Below, piece after piece: positions 48,861 to 60,060 of a stretch of 64,000 bases of DNA. A program made the translations under genes and the position numbers. Position 1 is the stretch's first letter. Each line of letters starts with the position of its first letter. The stretch is from Rhytidiadelphus loreus (Eukaryota; Streptophyta; Bryopsida; Hypnales; Hylocomiaceae), in contig OX344761.1 in NCBI GenBank assembly GCA_947034895.1, positions 76,631,839 through 76,695,838 of the forward strand. The letters run 5' to 3'. The notes under the pieces were generated by a model. That model had not been told where the DNA came from, ran no database searches, and saw only the letters and a program-made list of their open reading frames with translations.

Positions 48861-49784
48861 TTGTTCGATGTTTCTTGCATCCACCCTGGTTTTGAGGTAG
48901 TCTATACACTCTTTTGGGCCATGGGCCATGATGCACTATGAACACTTCAAAAATTGATTGCTAATTCATTAGTCATAAACATATAATTTCAATTGCTCAT
49001 GTTGTTTCTCACACTTGTCCTTATTTATGTGGGGAAAAAATTGAAAAATTTCAGTAACACCATGAGTCCAAACTCCTAATTCTGACCGTCATGGGCTGTT
49101 TTACCTTGGATATTGACTCGGGGGAGCTATAGATGGCGATGTAATTCTGTTGAATTGATTAATCTTACAGTTTCTTAGCACTTCAACAAGTGCGTTTCTT
49201 GATGCAAAAAAGCTTGATACGAAAGAGTCTGGTTAGATTGGTTCATTCCACAGGTGCTTGTTGCTGCCCTTGAGACATTGCTGACATTGTAAGTGGAAAA
49301 CAGAACATTATCAGAATTATATCAGTCATTTAAAAGCTCAATTACATTATATTGGCGTGAATTCAGATTGTCTACTGTTAAAATGCCTAACCACATTAAC
49401 AGTAGATCTTAAATCTCAACGCTCTCAGATCGTCCACTTGAAGTCACATATAAGTTCACGTAATTCCCGTCCAACAAAGAATTCGATCGCAGTAGTGAAT
49501 CCCTAAATCCTTATTGAACGATCCAATTTCAGGATCGGAGGATTGCCATCCCATTTGCATTAACAATTTGATGAGATTGTGTGAACACACAAAGGAGTTT
49601 ATTAGAGTTTACCATCTTATTTGCACCTGATTACCACTTCCAAGTGGTTAACTCCATTTCATTACTACGATCGTAAACTCCACTGACTCCCTTTTGAACA
49701 ATCAAATGGAAAAATGATTCAAACATTACTCAAACATGCCAAAGCAAGCACCGAATGAATTGAAGGTAAACCAAAGGAGAACAT

Positions 49785-50279
49785 ATGCGATCGAAAGATG
49801 AGTATTCTAGCCATCTGCGCACATGGAAGGAAACACTTCTTCAGAGCAATGAAGATCCCATGGACATCCTCGTCTTATACAAGCAGACACACTCACAGGA
49901 AACCATAACGGCTCTGACTCCTGGTCTCACAAAAACACTGGACAGTCGCACCAAACTCAATCTTTTATGCAATTCTTCTGATCACATCGATTACAACCAT
50001 AACAGTTGTAACGTGGGTTATAGCAGAAATTTCTACCCATCCGAAATGGAACCACCAAAAAAGGAAATTTCAAAAATGACAGTCTCAAGAAACACAATGC
50101 AAAGCAAAGCAAATCACCAGTTATCAAATGGAAAAAAATGCGCATTAGTGATTGAACGATGCAATGTAGCTTCTGACGCAGTCGTAAAGCTTGCACACCC
50201 CGAAGACAACACTTCCAACACCAGCTTTCCGTCAAAGAGACAAAGGACAAAATTGAAACAAGATTGGGAAAAACGATGA
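49785..50279 (+). CDS. Possible single-exon gene, hypothetical protein
   Basis: An ATG-started frame of 164 codons with no recognisable domain, rich in Ser, Thr, Asn and Lys. The end (FPSKRQRTKLKQDWEKR) is strongly basic and could be a nuclear localisation signal. Base composition is intermediate between genes and intergenic DNA here. It may be a real small gene, a last exon of a gene whose earlier exons I cannot place, or chance. ACCCTAAA (telobox-like) words lie just downstream, at about 50400. Confidence 0.3.
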   Translation: MRSKDEYSSHLRTWKETLLQSNEDPMDILVLYKQTHSQETITALTPGLTKTLDSRTKLNLLCNSSDHIDYNHNSCNVGYSRNFYPSEMEPPKKEISKMTVSRNTMQSKANHQLSNGKKCALVIERCNVASDAVVKLAHPEDNTSNTSFPSKRQRTKLKQDWEKR

Positions 50280-51505
50280 ACCAACCCTAAACCCCTAATC
50301 ACATTCAACAACCATGTCAAAAATGAACCTGCATTGGGCTCGGACACTCGTCAGTTCAGCACTGAAACCAAGACTATGCACTCTGAATAAAAAAAAACTG
50401 AACCCTAAAACCCTGAACCCTAACTCCTAATCACATTCGAATTGGACACTACATGTAATTTTGGGACCTCAGTTGGTAAACAAGAACATCAATTTCATTA
50501 TATTGGTACAAACCAGAGCACCAAAGTTGTGACATATCTATTGTACAAAGCTCTAAAAATCAGGTCAGATGTAGACTTAGGCTTCGAGACGACCATCTAG
50601 AAAAGTGCCAATGCCGTGAATTTTTGCAAATATAACAAGCTGGATGGTCCATTATTCACGACATTAGTACTTTTCAAGATAGGCGTTTGAAACCTAAATC
50701 GCAGCAATATAACAAATTCGACCTTTTCTATCTTTACACATTGAAGAGCATTTGGATTGAAACTAAGCCTCGTCTCCTTAAGCTTACGAAGGATGAGCTA
50801 GCTCTTGGAAACTGCAACAATGAAACTCAACAGTTCAAGATGTGGAGAACCCTAATTCCAGAGTGATGATCTCCACCAACTCAAATTTATTTCTATGCTT
50901 GTGCGTGCCTGTGGACTTCCACCTCTGTTGGCTCTTCAGCTTTGCAGAGTGAATTTCAATCGACAATGGCCCTTAATAAGCAGTTACACTTCATCTTCCA
51001 ACAGATTCAACTTCCAGCAGATTGATCCTGCTTCAACCAAAACTTAATCCTTGATTTAAGAACATAGGTGGAAAATCTTGAAGAAATGAATGGTCGAAGA
51101 GAACTACCTGAGTTCTCTTTGATGATCTTAGATTCTAAGGTACTCTTTTATAGACCCTCTCCCATTTGCATGCCCTATCTACACCAGGCTAACATTTAAG
51201 CCCAAAAAACTTGGACGTGTGTAAAGAGGGGACGCAATTTTATTGTGAGAGGTTTCATAATAGGTATTCGTACCTTAGTATTATTTTCTAGTCTCCCATT
51301 GAGGTTCACTCGAAGGCAGGGTTGCTCTCACCAAAAAGTCAAATTAACAACCTCCTAATGTCAACTTTGAAAAATCAATAAAACGATTCCAGAAAGGTCC
51401 CCAAAATATAACAACTTAGATTCCATTTGAGATTTTTGTAAGGAAATACACACACAATTACAAACAGCTGATTAATTATCATTAAAAGGCTCATTTGCTT
51501 TGTCC
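50280..51505. other. Intergenic DNA
   Basis: No gene is evident. Telobox-like AACCCTAAA words occur near 50285 and 50400-50425. The part next to 51506 should be the 3' UTR of the choline-transporter-like gene. Confidence 0.4.
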
Positions 51506-54021
51506 TCAAATGTCAAGTGACCCATTTTCTGACTCTGAAGGTGGGCACCTAAGCGTATATACATGACAAACCTCTGGCTTGGAGATTGCTCCAACGTCCT
51601 TCTCCATTGCGTAACAGATGTACAGTGTGTTAATCACAACCCGTATGACTAGAAGAAACTGCAGCATCCCAAACATTATTGGATTAAAGGTCGACATGGC
51701 AGTCGTAGGATGTGAATTTGTAAAATACTTCAGCACTCCGGAAACCTGCAATGCAACATTAAAAGCCAATAATTTAGCCCATCGAGGTTTGAGAAGTATG
51801 TTTGAGATACCCTCAACCAATCGACCCCACACATCAATGAGATCACTCATCATCATCATATTAATTTAATAAAATGGCAAATTTCAAGAGATTGCATATC
51901 CCAAACCTCAAATCCAGCAAGTTCTAAATTTTAAAAGCTCGGGAGTGTCACATTGAAACTAACCATTTGTGGAAACATGGTTTGCTTAGACCAAGGATGT
52001 GACCACAGAAAGATCCATAACTGCCCTCTATTTGGTCGAGTGCGTCTGTCATTTCCCAGATCTACACAGACCATGTGTCCGCTACCACCACAAATGGAAA
52101 TCGAATCTCGTGGAGTGACCAACTTACAAGAAATGCTTGAAGAAAAGCATATGTGACAATCATCCAGGGAAGCACCCCAATTGTCAGAAGAGCGACATCC
52201 GTCCCCATGGTGGGAAGAGAATTCCGTCGCAATAGACTCTGTGACCGTATTGAAGACACCCAGAAGCTCTCCCCGGAGATGGCTGCGAAGCTGGAAGCAA
52301 ATCTAGATTGGCCATCCGAGAATTGGGCCGTCCATGAAAACCATCGATGGAGGATGATGGAGATCACCCCGGCTTTCCGGTTGCCACTTGCAAATCTGCT
52401 CGCCATCTTCTTAACGAGTCCAGATCCCAAGAGCTTAACAACTAACGTGGTGCCCATCGTGCCCATCGGGATGCCCATATTGCACGCTGTTCCGAATGAT
52501 GACCCAAATGCATTTCTGGTATCACAGCCAAATCATAAAAATTGAGAAAATGCATCCACTGCTAAGATTCACTAAAAACCACAGGTGATTGTTTATTCAA
52601 GATCACAAAAAGAATTATGACAGTCACCCTACGGACCTCAGTGAGCGTTTCATGACGCCAAAGGTCGAAGCGCATTCTGGTGTAGAGTACCACTGCGCAG
52701 CTGTGCTGCTCACGATCAAAATTTGGAGTTGAAATGTGACTACAAGCACCCAGATCAGCGTAAAGCCTGCAATAACAAATCGATCCCCATGTGTTGAGAC
52801 TAATATCCATTCAATGACGTTTCAGAGGCAGCAGCTAACTTAACATTCTGTAGTGCATCGACTGTTTCCTTTAGTCCAGTCTCGAGGGAACACAAGTGGC
52901 GGTATTAATTTGACCCAATTGAAAATTTTCAGAATTGACAACCCACAATTAGATTCTGTGAAAATGATTTAGATTCTCTTACATGAAAACCCAAGAACTA
53001 ATAAGCTCCAAATCTTGAAACACAATCAGTATCCGAAATAAGAATCAAAAGAGAGTAGTAGTAGTAGTAGTACAGTACTTGCCAGAGTAACATATGCAGC
53101 GAGCCATCCTGGCCATTCTTCTTTGCAGCAGGGATATCCCGTCGCTTGGTCACAGCCCTTGGATGGATCATGAATCACATCGAAATCGGGAACAATCTTG
53201 CCATTATTGAAGGCATACCAAATGAAGGAGACGATGGGTCCAATCACCAAAACCATGGAACCCAGAATCAAAATTGGATTCAGAATCAGAACGCAATAGT
53301 GTTCTGTGAGAACATGCGTTGCTGTCTTAAGAACCTGAAGGATGCTTTCAAAAGAGGCTCTGGACCAATTCTTCCGGAGCTTGTAAAAAATCAGACCTGA
53401 CATAGCCAGAGGGAAGACCATGAACAGCATCTGCCCTAAAACCGGGAATGCCAAGATCGTGCAAATGCCAAGTTCACCGTAACACGATGTGAGGCCAAAA
53501 GCAAGTGGAAAGAGGGGCACCAGCAGCGCAGCCGACAAGAGAACTCCTCTCGTGTAACGATGTAGCAACCAAAGAAATAACATTCCGAAAGGTACGGATA
53601 TAACCACAAGACAGAAGTCTCTCAGAAGCTTCGGAAGGAGAACTGGAAGGAGCAGTACTGTTTGGACATGAAGCTCCGAATTCTCCTCAAATTGCACTAT
53701 GTCGCACTGGTTTGTGGTGCGATTGAACTTGGAATGTTGTAATAATTTTGAGTCGAGATTGAAGTCAGCATGTGTGAAGGCGAAAAGACCAAATCCATAT
53801 GTGGTGAAAATGGTACCAAGGAAGAGGAAAGTGAAGACGGAGTCTCGGTATGGCCTTGGGCCTGCGTTGAAGGGGAAGCTCCCTGATGGTGGAAATGATA
53901 GGATGGTCGTGTCGTCTTTCATCTGGATTGCGGTTCTGTGTGGCTCAAGTTCGGATGGTAGCAGTGGCTGACCATCTTGCTGCTTTTGTTCGCACTCAAG
54001 CTTGCCCTCCATGTTTGCCAC
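51506..54021 (-). CDS. Choline-transporter-like (CTL/SLC44, PF04515-type) membrane protein
   Basis: On the - strand, exons 54021-53079, 52766-52637, 52515-52128, 52061-51964 and 51845-51506 join with GT-AG sites and consistent phases (1, 2, 0, 2), giving about 632 aa, typical for CTL proteins. The cytosolic N-terminus (about 60 residues, RPYRDSVFTF at its end) is followed by a first membrane helix, a roughly 60-residue extracytosolic loop, a block of helices (LLSAALLVPLFPLAFGL, VLIGPIV-type segments), a second Cys-containing loop (CDQATGYPCC) and further helices including FTLIWVLVVTFQLQILIVSS. The C-terminal part ends in IRVVINTLYICYAMEKDVG. The family comprises proteins implicated in choline transport and, in Arabidopsis CHER1/CTL1, in trafficking and sieve-pore formation; this protein's substrate is unproven. 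The last two exon borders are the least certain: the exon 5 acceptor follows GATGATGATGAG with little pyrimidine tract. A GTA/AGT microsatellite lies beside the exon 1 donor. Confidence 0.75.
53054..53073. repeat. AGT microsatellite beside the exon 1 donor of the CTL gene
   Basis: Six AGT units lie a few bases inside intron 1. Length variation here could influence use of the donor. Confidence 0.85.
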
Positions 54022-57012
54022 TGAGATGCCATTGGTGTCATGAGAAGTGGAATCGGGTCAGAAAACAATTTAACAAAGTTTTACTAAGCATTTGTTGTGA
54101 TTATCAAGTAGAGGCTGTATATATGGCCTTCGTTGCACAGCTTCAAAGGTGTAAGAGACTTTGCACTCCAGCTTATTTCACAGTGTAGCTGCAGATGTAG
54201 TTTATATCATGTTAAGGACTAGGGCTCCATTTTTTAGTAGCAACAAACATTCTTCAAAAGAACCTACTCAATCCTCAATCATCTGGTACATAGCCTCCAT
54301 AGAACGTACACTGGGTGTCCCCTGAGCTGCACTCAACTTGGACTTGCTAAAATGACGATATCATCACAGACTTCGCTCACCTGGAGAACTCATTCAAACT
54401 GTGAGCTCTATTACAAGTCATGAAAATTGAAGATTTCATTGTGAAGTTTTAAATTTGACAGGTGTACTGCTTGTGAATTTCATATTGAATCCCCCAACAG
54501 GTTTTTGAATAGGTAGTCTGTTAAAAATAAATAAAAATATAAGCTACGCCACGAGAGGCTATGTTCCTGTAGCACTGGCCAGCTTGCTTTTCGAGTTAGG
54601 TTCTCGCTACTCAAACTTCCTCACATGTTTATAACTGCGCGCTGTCAATGCAAAGCCTCCTCCGCTCCGGCCAGAGCCAACAATTTCACACTAGGATTGA
54701 AAAGAGCAATACCTTGTAATATGTACAAGCTTGGATGCGTACGCCCTGCTCTCAGCTAGCGCCTTTGTTTCCAGCTCAATTGTTCCACCCCCAAAACCAG
54801 CTGTACGTTACGTTGTAGTTATCTCCTTCGTCTACAATTTGTCTGTTTCCTTACAAACATGCTCGCCAGCGACAACTAAAATCAAGCTACAAATCAGAAC
54901 ACGCAAGAGCAAACACTCTCCTCGACCTGATTGCCAGCCCGCTTCTTCCAATTGCTTATCCTCCCAAACTAGATATCGATGTCTGTGCTAGCTACTGAGT
55001 CTGACTTCTCTTATGGGAAAATTTCTCAGCTACCTCGAAGAGATGAGAAGAAAGAACGAAAAAGAGGAAACTGATTAACACGAACATGTTTTCAAAACAT
55101 AGTACAATCATAATTCCTTTGTTGAAGAGACTAAGGCTCCAATTGCAAGGGCGAAATTAAACAAGGAAACCTCCGAAATCAAGGCCCATCGATCGATCGA
55201 TCGAGCTTCAATTATTTCCATGTATTTTGTAAAACTTTGTTGTATCCTGTCATGTATTGATTGAGAATGGGGCTATGGCAGAGTGCAATCAGTGCATTTC
55301 AGGACTCCGAAAGTCCAAATACCGACAGTACAAGTTGCCAGCAAACTCGTGGGTTCTGACATTAATCGTGACAGTCACTATGGCAATCCACAATACTTGC
55401 TGGATGATAGGCTTTTGTTCTTGGCAAGAGTTCCAATGGAAAACTTAATTTTTAATCAGCAATTGATTATGCAATTAACTTATAAAGATTCAAAGTCTTA
55501 GATTGAGTTTTTTAAGATTTCAGGTACTGGTTTCTATGGTGTTGAATTCTACAATGATAATTTGAAGAGAGAAAAAAATTGGAGGTAAAAGAATGTACTA
55601 GCTTTGGGGGAATATAATTTTTGTTTGAATCAATGTCTGGGGAAAAAAAAATTAAGCTAAAAATGATAGACTTGGGACAACCTCCCTTGAACTCTCAAAA
55701 TTGTTATTTTGTATTTCTTTTCCTCCTAGATTATATTTATGGGTCAATCAAGGGATCTTTGAAGCTCAATTTTCACAATTTTCAAAAAAAGAAAGATACA
55801 ATTATTTGGATGTAGGTTATCTACTACAAAAATCTCACTATTAGGATTGACATGTACTAATTCCATTATAGACTAATAGTGATTTAATTTTTTCTTGCAT
55901 CTTGTGTTTACTTCTAGATAACAATTTTGTAAAGAATGAAATGCTTTTTTTAAATTAAATTCTTTTTCTTCAGGTTCTCAATTCAATTTTCCATCAAAAA
56001 TATTTAAACCTCAATATTTTGTAGTGCAAAAATACCAAGTGTAGAGAGGTCAAAGTCTAAATATTTAGGATTGTTAGGTTCAAAAAAAACATTTTTTCAC
56101 TTTGGATATTGATAGTTTACAATTTGTAAGGTCAAAGTTTATGAAATGCTTTCTAATTTCTTTTTTTGTGTATCTTTTGGAGGCATAAGTATATACTATT
56201 CCCTGCAAGGGCTAGTTAACCCATAAACAATGTAGACATTAGATGGGTTTTCCCTACCGGGGAGGGCTATGAGTTCCCAACCTCGAATTTGGCCGAAACT
56301 GCTGAAAGAAGCCGTTCGCAGGCTCTGCTGACCTGGCAGAACAACTGCCACGTCCTTTTTAAATTTAAAAATAAAAATAAAAATAAAAAAATAAACTTTG
56401 TTTTTCATTTTAAGAACTTAAATTTTTTTTTTTTTTTTTTGTTGAAAAACAACAACAACTAACACCCGCGTTCGATGGGGGACGGGGGAACGAAGCTGGG
56501 AATGGGCCTGAAACGGCCCTCCAGCCCCCCCAAATCCCATCTAATGGGACATTTTCTAGCCGATAAATGACAGATGAATGACAAAAAATCTCTCCATATA
56601 GGACAAAATTGCAACTTATTATTCATCCCCAAAAGAAATTGTGAAAAAGAAAGGTCTTCTACAATAGTTTGTCTTCAAATGAGTGCTTTTTCATTTTTTT
56701 AACACTAGTAGAAAATGATGTCCAGATCAACAAAAAATCATCAATTTTTTGTTGCGTACCACTATTTCTCACCCTTCACATTGCGGCTATTTATTTTTCT
56801 GACTCCGATAGTCCCGTGCTGGTTCCCCGTGCTGCTTCCAGTTGGCCCGCGAGCCTCGTCCTTCCCCCCGTTTGACATTCCGGTACACCGTCGTCTCTGC
56901 CCGGCAGTTTCTGCCCGCCAAATATTCGCAGTGTTTTTGAATCAGTGTCTCGTGCACCATACATGCCCCGAGCCCCATACATGCCCCGAGTCCCATGCAT
57001 GCCCCGAGCTCC
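54022..57012. other. Intergenic DNA upstream of the CTL gene and up to the CACTA element
   Basis: The first few hundred bases should contain the CTL promoter. A CGAT run (CGATCGATCGATCGAG) occurs at about 55189. The 55.5-56.2 kb part is AT-rich. A SINE-like segment ends at 56400, and 56840-57010 is GC-rich with ATGCCCCGAG-type short repeats just left of the CACTA element. I see no gene. Confidence 0.4.
56185..56395 (+). mobile_element. Possible retroelement remnant with an A-rich tail
   Basis: A GC-richer body of about 165 bases (around 56190-56355) is followed directly by an AAAAATAAAAAT-type tail (56362-56395). The contrast with the AT-rich surroundings and the tail suggest a SINE-like insertion. 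No clear pol III boxes or target duplication are seen. Confidence 0.25.
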
Positions 57013-59259
57013 CACTACAAAAAAACTGCCAAATATGTGACTGGCACATACGACTGCAATTTAGTCGTATTTCAGTCACGCGACTAGAATACGACTGCAG
57101 GCCCTATAGTCATATTAGTTGAGTCGTATTCCAGTCACGGGTTCTATTATAGAATCATCCAACGAAGTAGGGATGGATGGAACTTTGGATGAAAAGAGGC
57201 TCAGTTGAGGGAGATAAAGATAGAAAGCCTTAAGAAAGATGAAGTGAAGCTGCCATGTGGAAAGGGATTACCAATTTGGATTAGGTGGATAGAAGATTGA
57301 CCCTTCGAAAATCTGACGTGGACATTGCAAACGTAGTCACGGTGTAGTCATGGTGAAGTCACGCTGCAGTTGCGTTTGACCACTTTTAAATTTGATGTGG
57401 ACTTTTTCACTACGTTTGACCCCTTCTAAATCTGACGTGGATATTCTGAATGCAGTCACGCTGCAGTCATGCTAGAGTTGCGGAGGACCCTTCTATAATC
57501 TGACGTGGACACGCAAATCAGAAGTCATTGTGTAACCATTTTAAAGTGATATGGATTTAGGGTTTGGAATATAGGGTTCGGGAGTTACGGTGATGTATGA
57601 AAAGCATTATACAGTCCCGTATGAATACATTGTAAATATTATAACATTAAATCATACACCATACATAGTACATCATACACCATATACATTACATCATACA
57701 CCATATATAGTACATCATACATCATATACAATACATCATACACCATATACAATACATCATATACCATATACAATACATCATACACCATATTCAATATATC
57801 ATATATTGAATATTTGAAAAATATGTCACATGGCTTTTAAAGCCACTTAGTGTGTGACTATGATAAGTTGAAATGACAAATCTTTTCTACAAGTGGAGTG
57901 ATAGGAGGCAAGACAAATCATGTGGGACATATGAAACACAAAAATTGTGTTATTAGTTATAATTTAGAACTGTAACACGACTTGCATTTGACTAGGTGCA
58001 GTCACGTCAAAGTCATAGTTGGCCCTTAGTGAATTAGAATCATAGAAAGTCGTTATTGTTAGTAATGTTGTTCTATTTTTTTTCCAATGTGGTTCTTAGG
58101 AGTAGGCTTAACAATCGAATTGTATGCATGTACAGGGAATTAAGGTTCAACAAATGTGCAAATCCATCCAGTCATGGAGTCATGGAGTGATCACTTTCCG
58201 AAGTGCAGTCATGTACTAATCATTGTGTAGTTACGTGACAAACTCGCCGCAGTCATAGTGTAGTTACATGACAGACAAAGTCATACTACAGTCATAGTGA
58301 AGTCACATCGCCTGCAATTGCAACCTGACCATCTTCTCCCCTACCAATTTGAATGTCTTCCCATTTATTACAAAATCAGAGGGTCATGTTCACTTCTTTT
58401 CATTCATGCTATTATGAAACATGGACAAGTTCTGGCCTCAACAACTTTAAACATTTTCCTACACCTTGTACTTTAATGCAAACCTTGAAGTTAACAACAA
58501 GTGTGGAAGTGCATTAAACATTGATAACACTATCCCTATTACGCCTTCCTCAAAATGAGTCCGTACAGCATGTGTCCACCACACGACAACCCTCCTGAAT
58601 TTCCACAATTATTTCATTCTTCAACTAATCTTCAATCTCTAAAATAGGAACAATAAGGCTTGTAGACCTTGCTCTCCTAAAATTAATTCATTTACGGTAC
58701 ACTATTACTATATCTTAGCTGACTTGCATTCATTCGGACATTCCTAAACCCCAATATTTCAATTTCCTGCCCTATGGCATGCCTCTCTTCTTATTTAGTA
58801 CTAAAATATAGCGCCAGTCATAAAGCAGTCATACTGTAGTAACATACCGGAAACTGTCCACACCCTATCTTTCCTATACTATGAGGCCCCATCTTTTTCT
58901 TTATCCATATGTAAAAGAGAACACCAACTTTGTGACTCTTCCTAGCGTTGCAGTCATTTTGCAGTCACTTCTTAGTCGCGTTGCAGTTGCAAAATCCGGA
59001 ACCACACAACTGAACAATGACTTTGCCTTCTGCAGTCACGTTCCAATTCGCCACGTCACTGCATCGTTGCCCCTGTGAACGGAAAGTTGTGGATGAAGTG
59101 CACAACGCGTTTCATGTTCATCCTGAAGTCACAATCACGACTGTAGAATGACTGCAGCGCTCTAGATGTCAACTGGTTGGTGCAATTAGGGAGGTGAAGT
59201 CGCGTTGCAGTCGCGTAGTTATATTTTGCAGTCACATATTTGGCAGTTTTCTTGTAGTG
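57013..59259. mobile_element. Non-autonomous CACTA (En/Spm-like) transposon, about 2.25 kb
   Basis: The left end starts CACTACAAAAAAACTGCCAA and continues ATATGTGACTG; the right end is its reverse complement, CAGTCACATATTTGGCAG then TTTTCTTGTAGTG. Flanking triplets are TCC and TCT, an imperfect 3-base duplication. Both subterminal parts are packed with short AGTCAC/GCAGTCA/GTCGCG-type words in both orientations, such as those at 57330-57480, 58000-58310 and 58810-59240; CACTA elements characteristically carry such subterminal transposase-binding repeats. No transposase-like frame is present; the interior contains a 21-base minisatellite and AT-rich filler. The element therefore depends on a transposase from elsewhere. 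Confidence 0.85.
57650..57800 (+). repeat. 21-base minisatellite inside the CACTA element
   Basis: About seven diverged units of ACATCATACACCATATACAAT. Because the unit is 21 bases it keeps one frame open as a seven-residue repeat (HHTPYTI-like); that frame is not evidence of a gene. Confidence 0.9.
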
Positions 59260-59289
59260 TCTATGCATGCTCCATGCCCCATGTTGAAG

Positions 59290-59530
59290 GCCCCATGCAT
59301 GTGCTGTGTCCTCGGTTTAGGGTTGAGGATAGTGTTCCGGCGGCGTTCTTTTAGGTCATTTTAGGGTTTAGGGCCAAGAGGTTCCGGGATTGTCCTAATT
59401 TAAGCGGTTTAGGGTTTCAGTGCCGCTTCTCGTTGTTTTCCTGCATTGCGCAATTTCGGTGTTCCACGACGTTTTAGGGTTTAGGGTTTATTGGGTTTCA
59501 GCCACCTTTTCATTCAGGTGCTTTAGGGTG
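59290..59530 (+). repeat. Cluster of TTTAGGG telomere-like words
   Basis: Seven or more TTTAGGG or GTTTAGGGTTT words are scattered between 59315 and 59535, with perfect short runs at 59471-59489. They are separated by unrelated sequence, so this is a telobox-like cluster or old interstitial telomeric DNA rather than an intact array. Confidence 0.7.
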
Positions 59531-59885
59531 TAGGGTCTGCATCTCCATTGTTTTACTGCATTGCTGTATTTTGTATTGCTTTGTCAATGTTACGGCGAAG
59601 GATTGTGTTGAACACGGCTGTATTCCGTAGTGCTTTGACAGTGTCGAGGGGAGGGATTCTGTGAATGCTGCATGCTACGCCTTCAGTCTCACAGGCATGG
59701 TTTAGGTTTTAGGGTCTGCATCTCCATTGTTTGATTGCGTTGCTTTATTCCGTTTTGCTTTGGTGATGTTTTAATGACGGATTACAGAAATAGGGTTGTA
59801 TTCCGTAGTGCTCTAACAGTATTGCGGCGACGGATTCTGTGAATACTACAGGCTATGCTCTCAGGCTCCCACACTACGACTTTGT
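59531..59885 (+). repeat. Diverged tandem duplication, period about 179, upstream of the AT-hook gene
   Basis: TAGGGTCTGCATCTCCATTG occurs at 59531 and 59710, followed in both copies by GTATTCCGTAGTGCT and GATTCTGTGAAT words in the same order. The duplicated DNA lies in the presumed promoter or leader of the gene at 60061. Confidence 0.85.
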
Positions 59886-60060
59886 TCCTTTCCTGCTACT
59901 ATGGAGGTTTGGAGCGAATGCCCTAAACCTTGCTTTTCGTACTATGAGGGGAGGATTTCGGGATTGTACACTGTATGTATCAATAGAATTAGGGTTGTAG
60001 GACCACCTCTCAGGTTCGCTTCTTCTTCTTGCTTTCAGGAACTGGAATTATTTCCTTGCC

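Larger units (their letters stand above)
46563..49784. other. Intergenic DNA dominated by tandem and dispersed repeats
   Basis: The 3' flank of gene B (to about 46800) has two diverged copies of a stretch with TGTGAGC, CGGGCTGAGAT/CGGACCGAGAT and ATATTGTCA words. Tandem arrays follow at 47080-48000 and a dispersed AGTACT-rich repeat at 48712-48860. An exon-like segment with good acceptor and donor sites at 49254-49289 (VLVAALETLLT) is isolated. No complete gene is seen. Confidence 0.4.

Noticed and set aside
49254..49289. Short exon-like stretch with acceptor and GTAAGT donor
   Set aside because: Isolated; only 12 codons and no compatible exons found, so not called as a gene.
56704..56720. 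CACTAGTAGAAAA word that looks like a CACTA transposon end
   Set aside because: No matching inverted end found within the following kilobases.
57590..57817. 75-codon ORF of HHTPYTI-like repeats
   Set aside because: Produced by a 21-base minisatellite inside a transposon.
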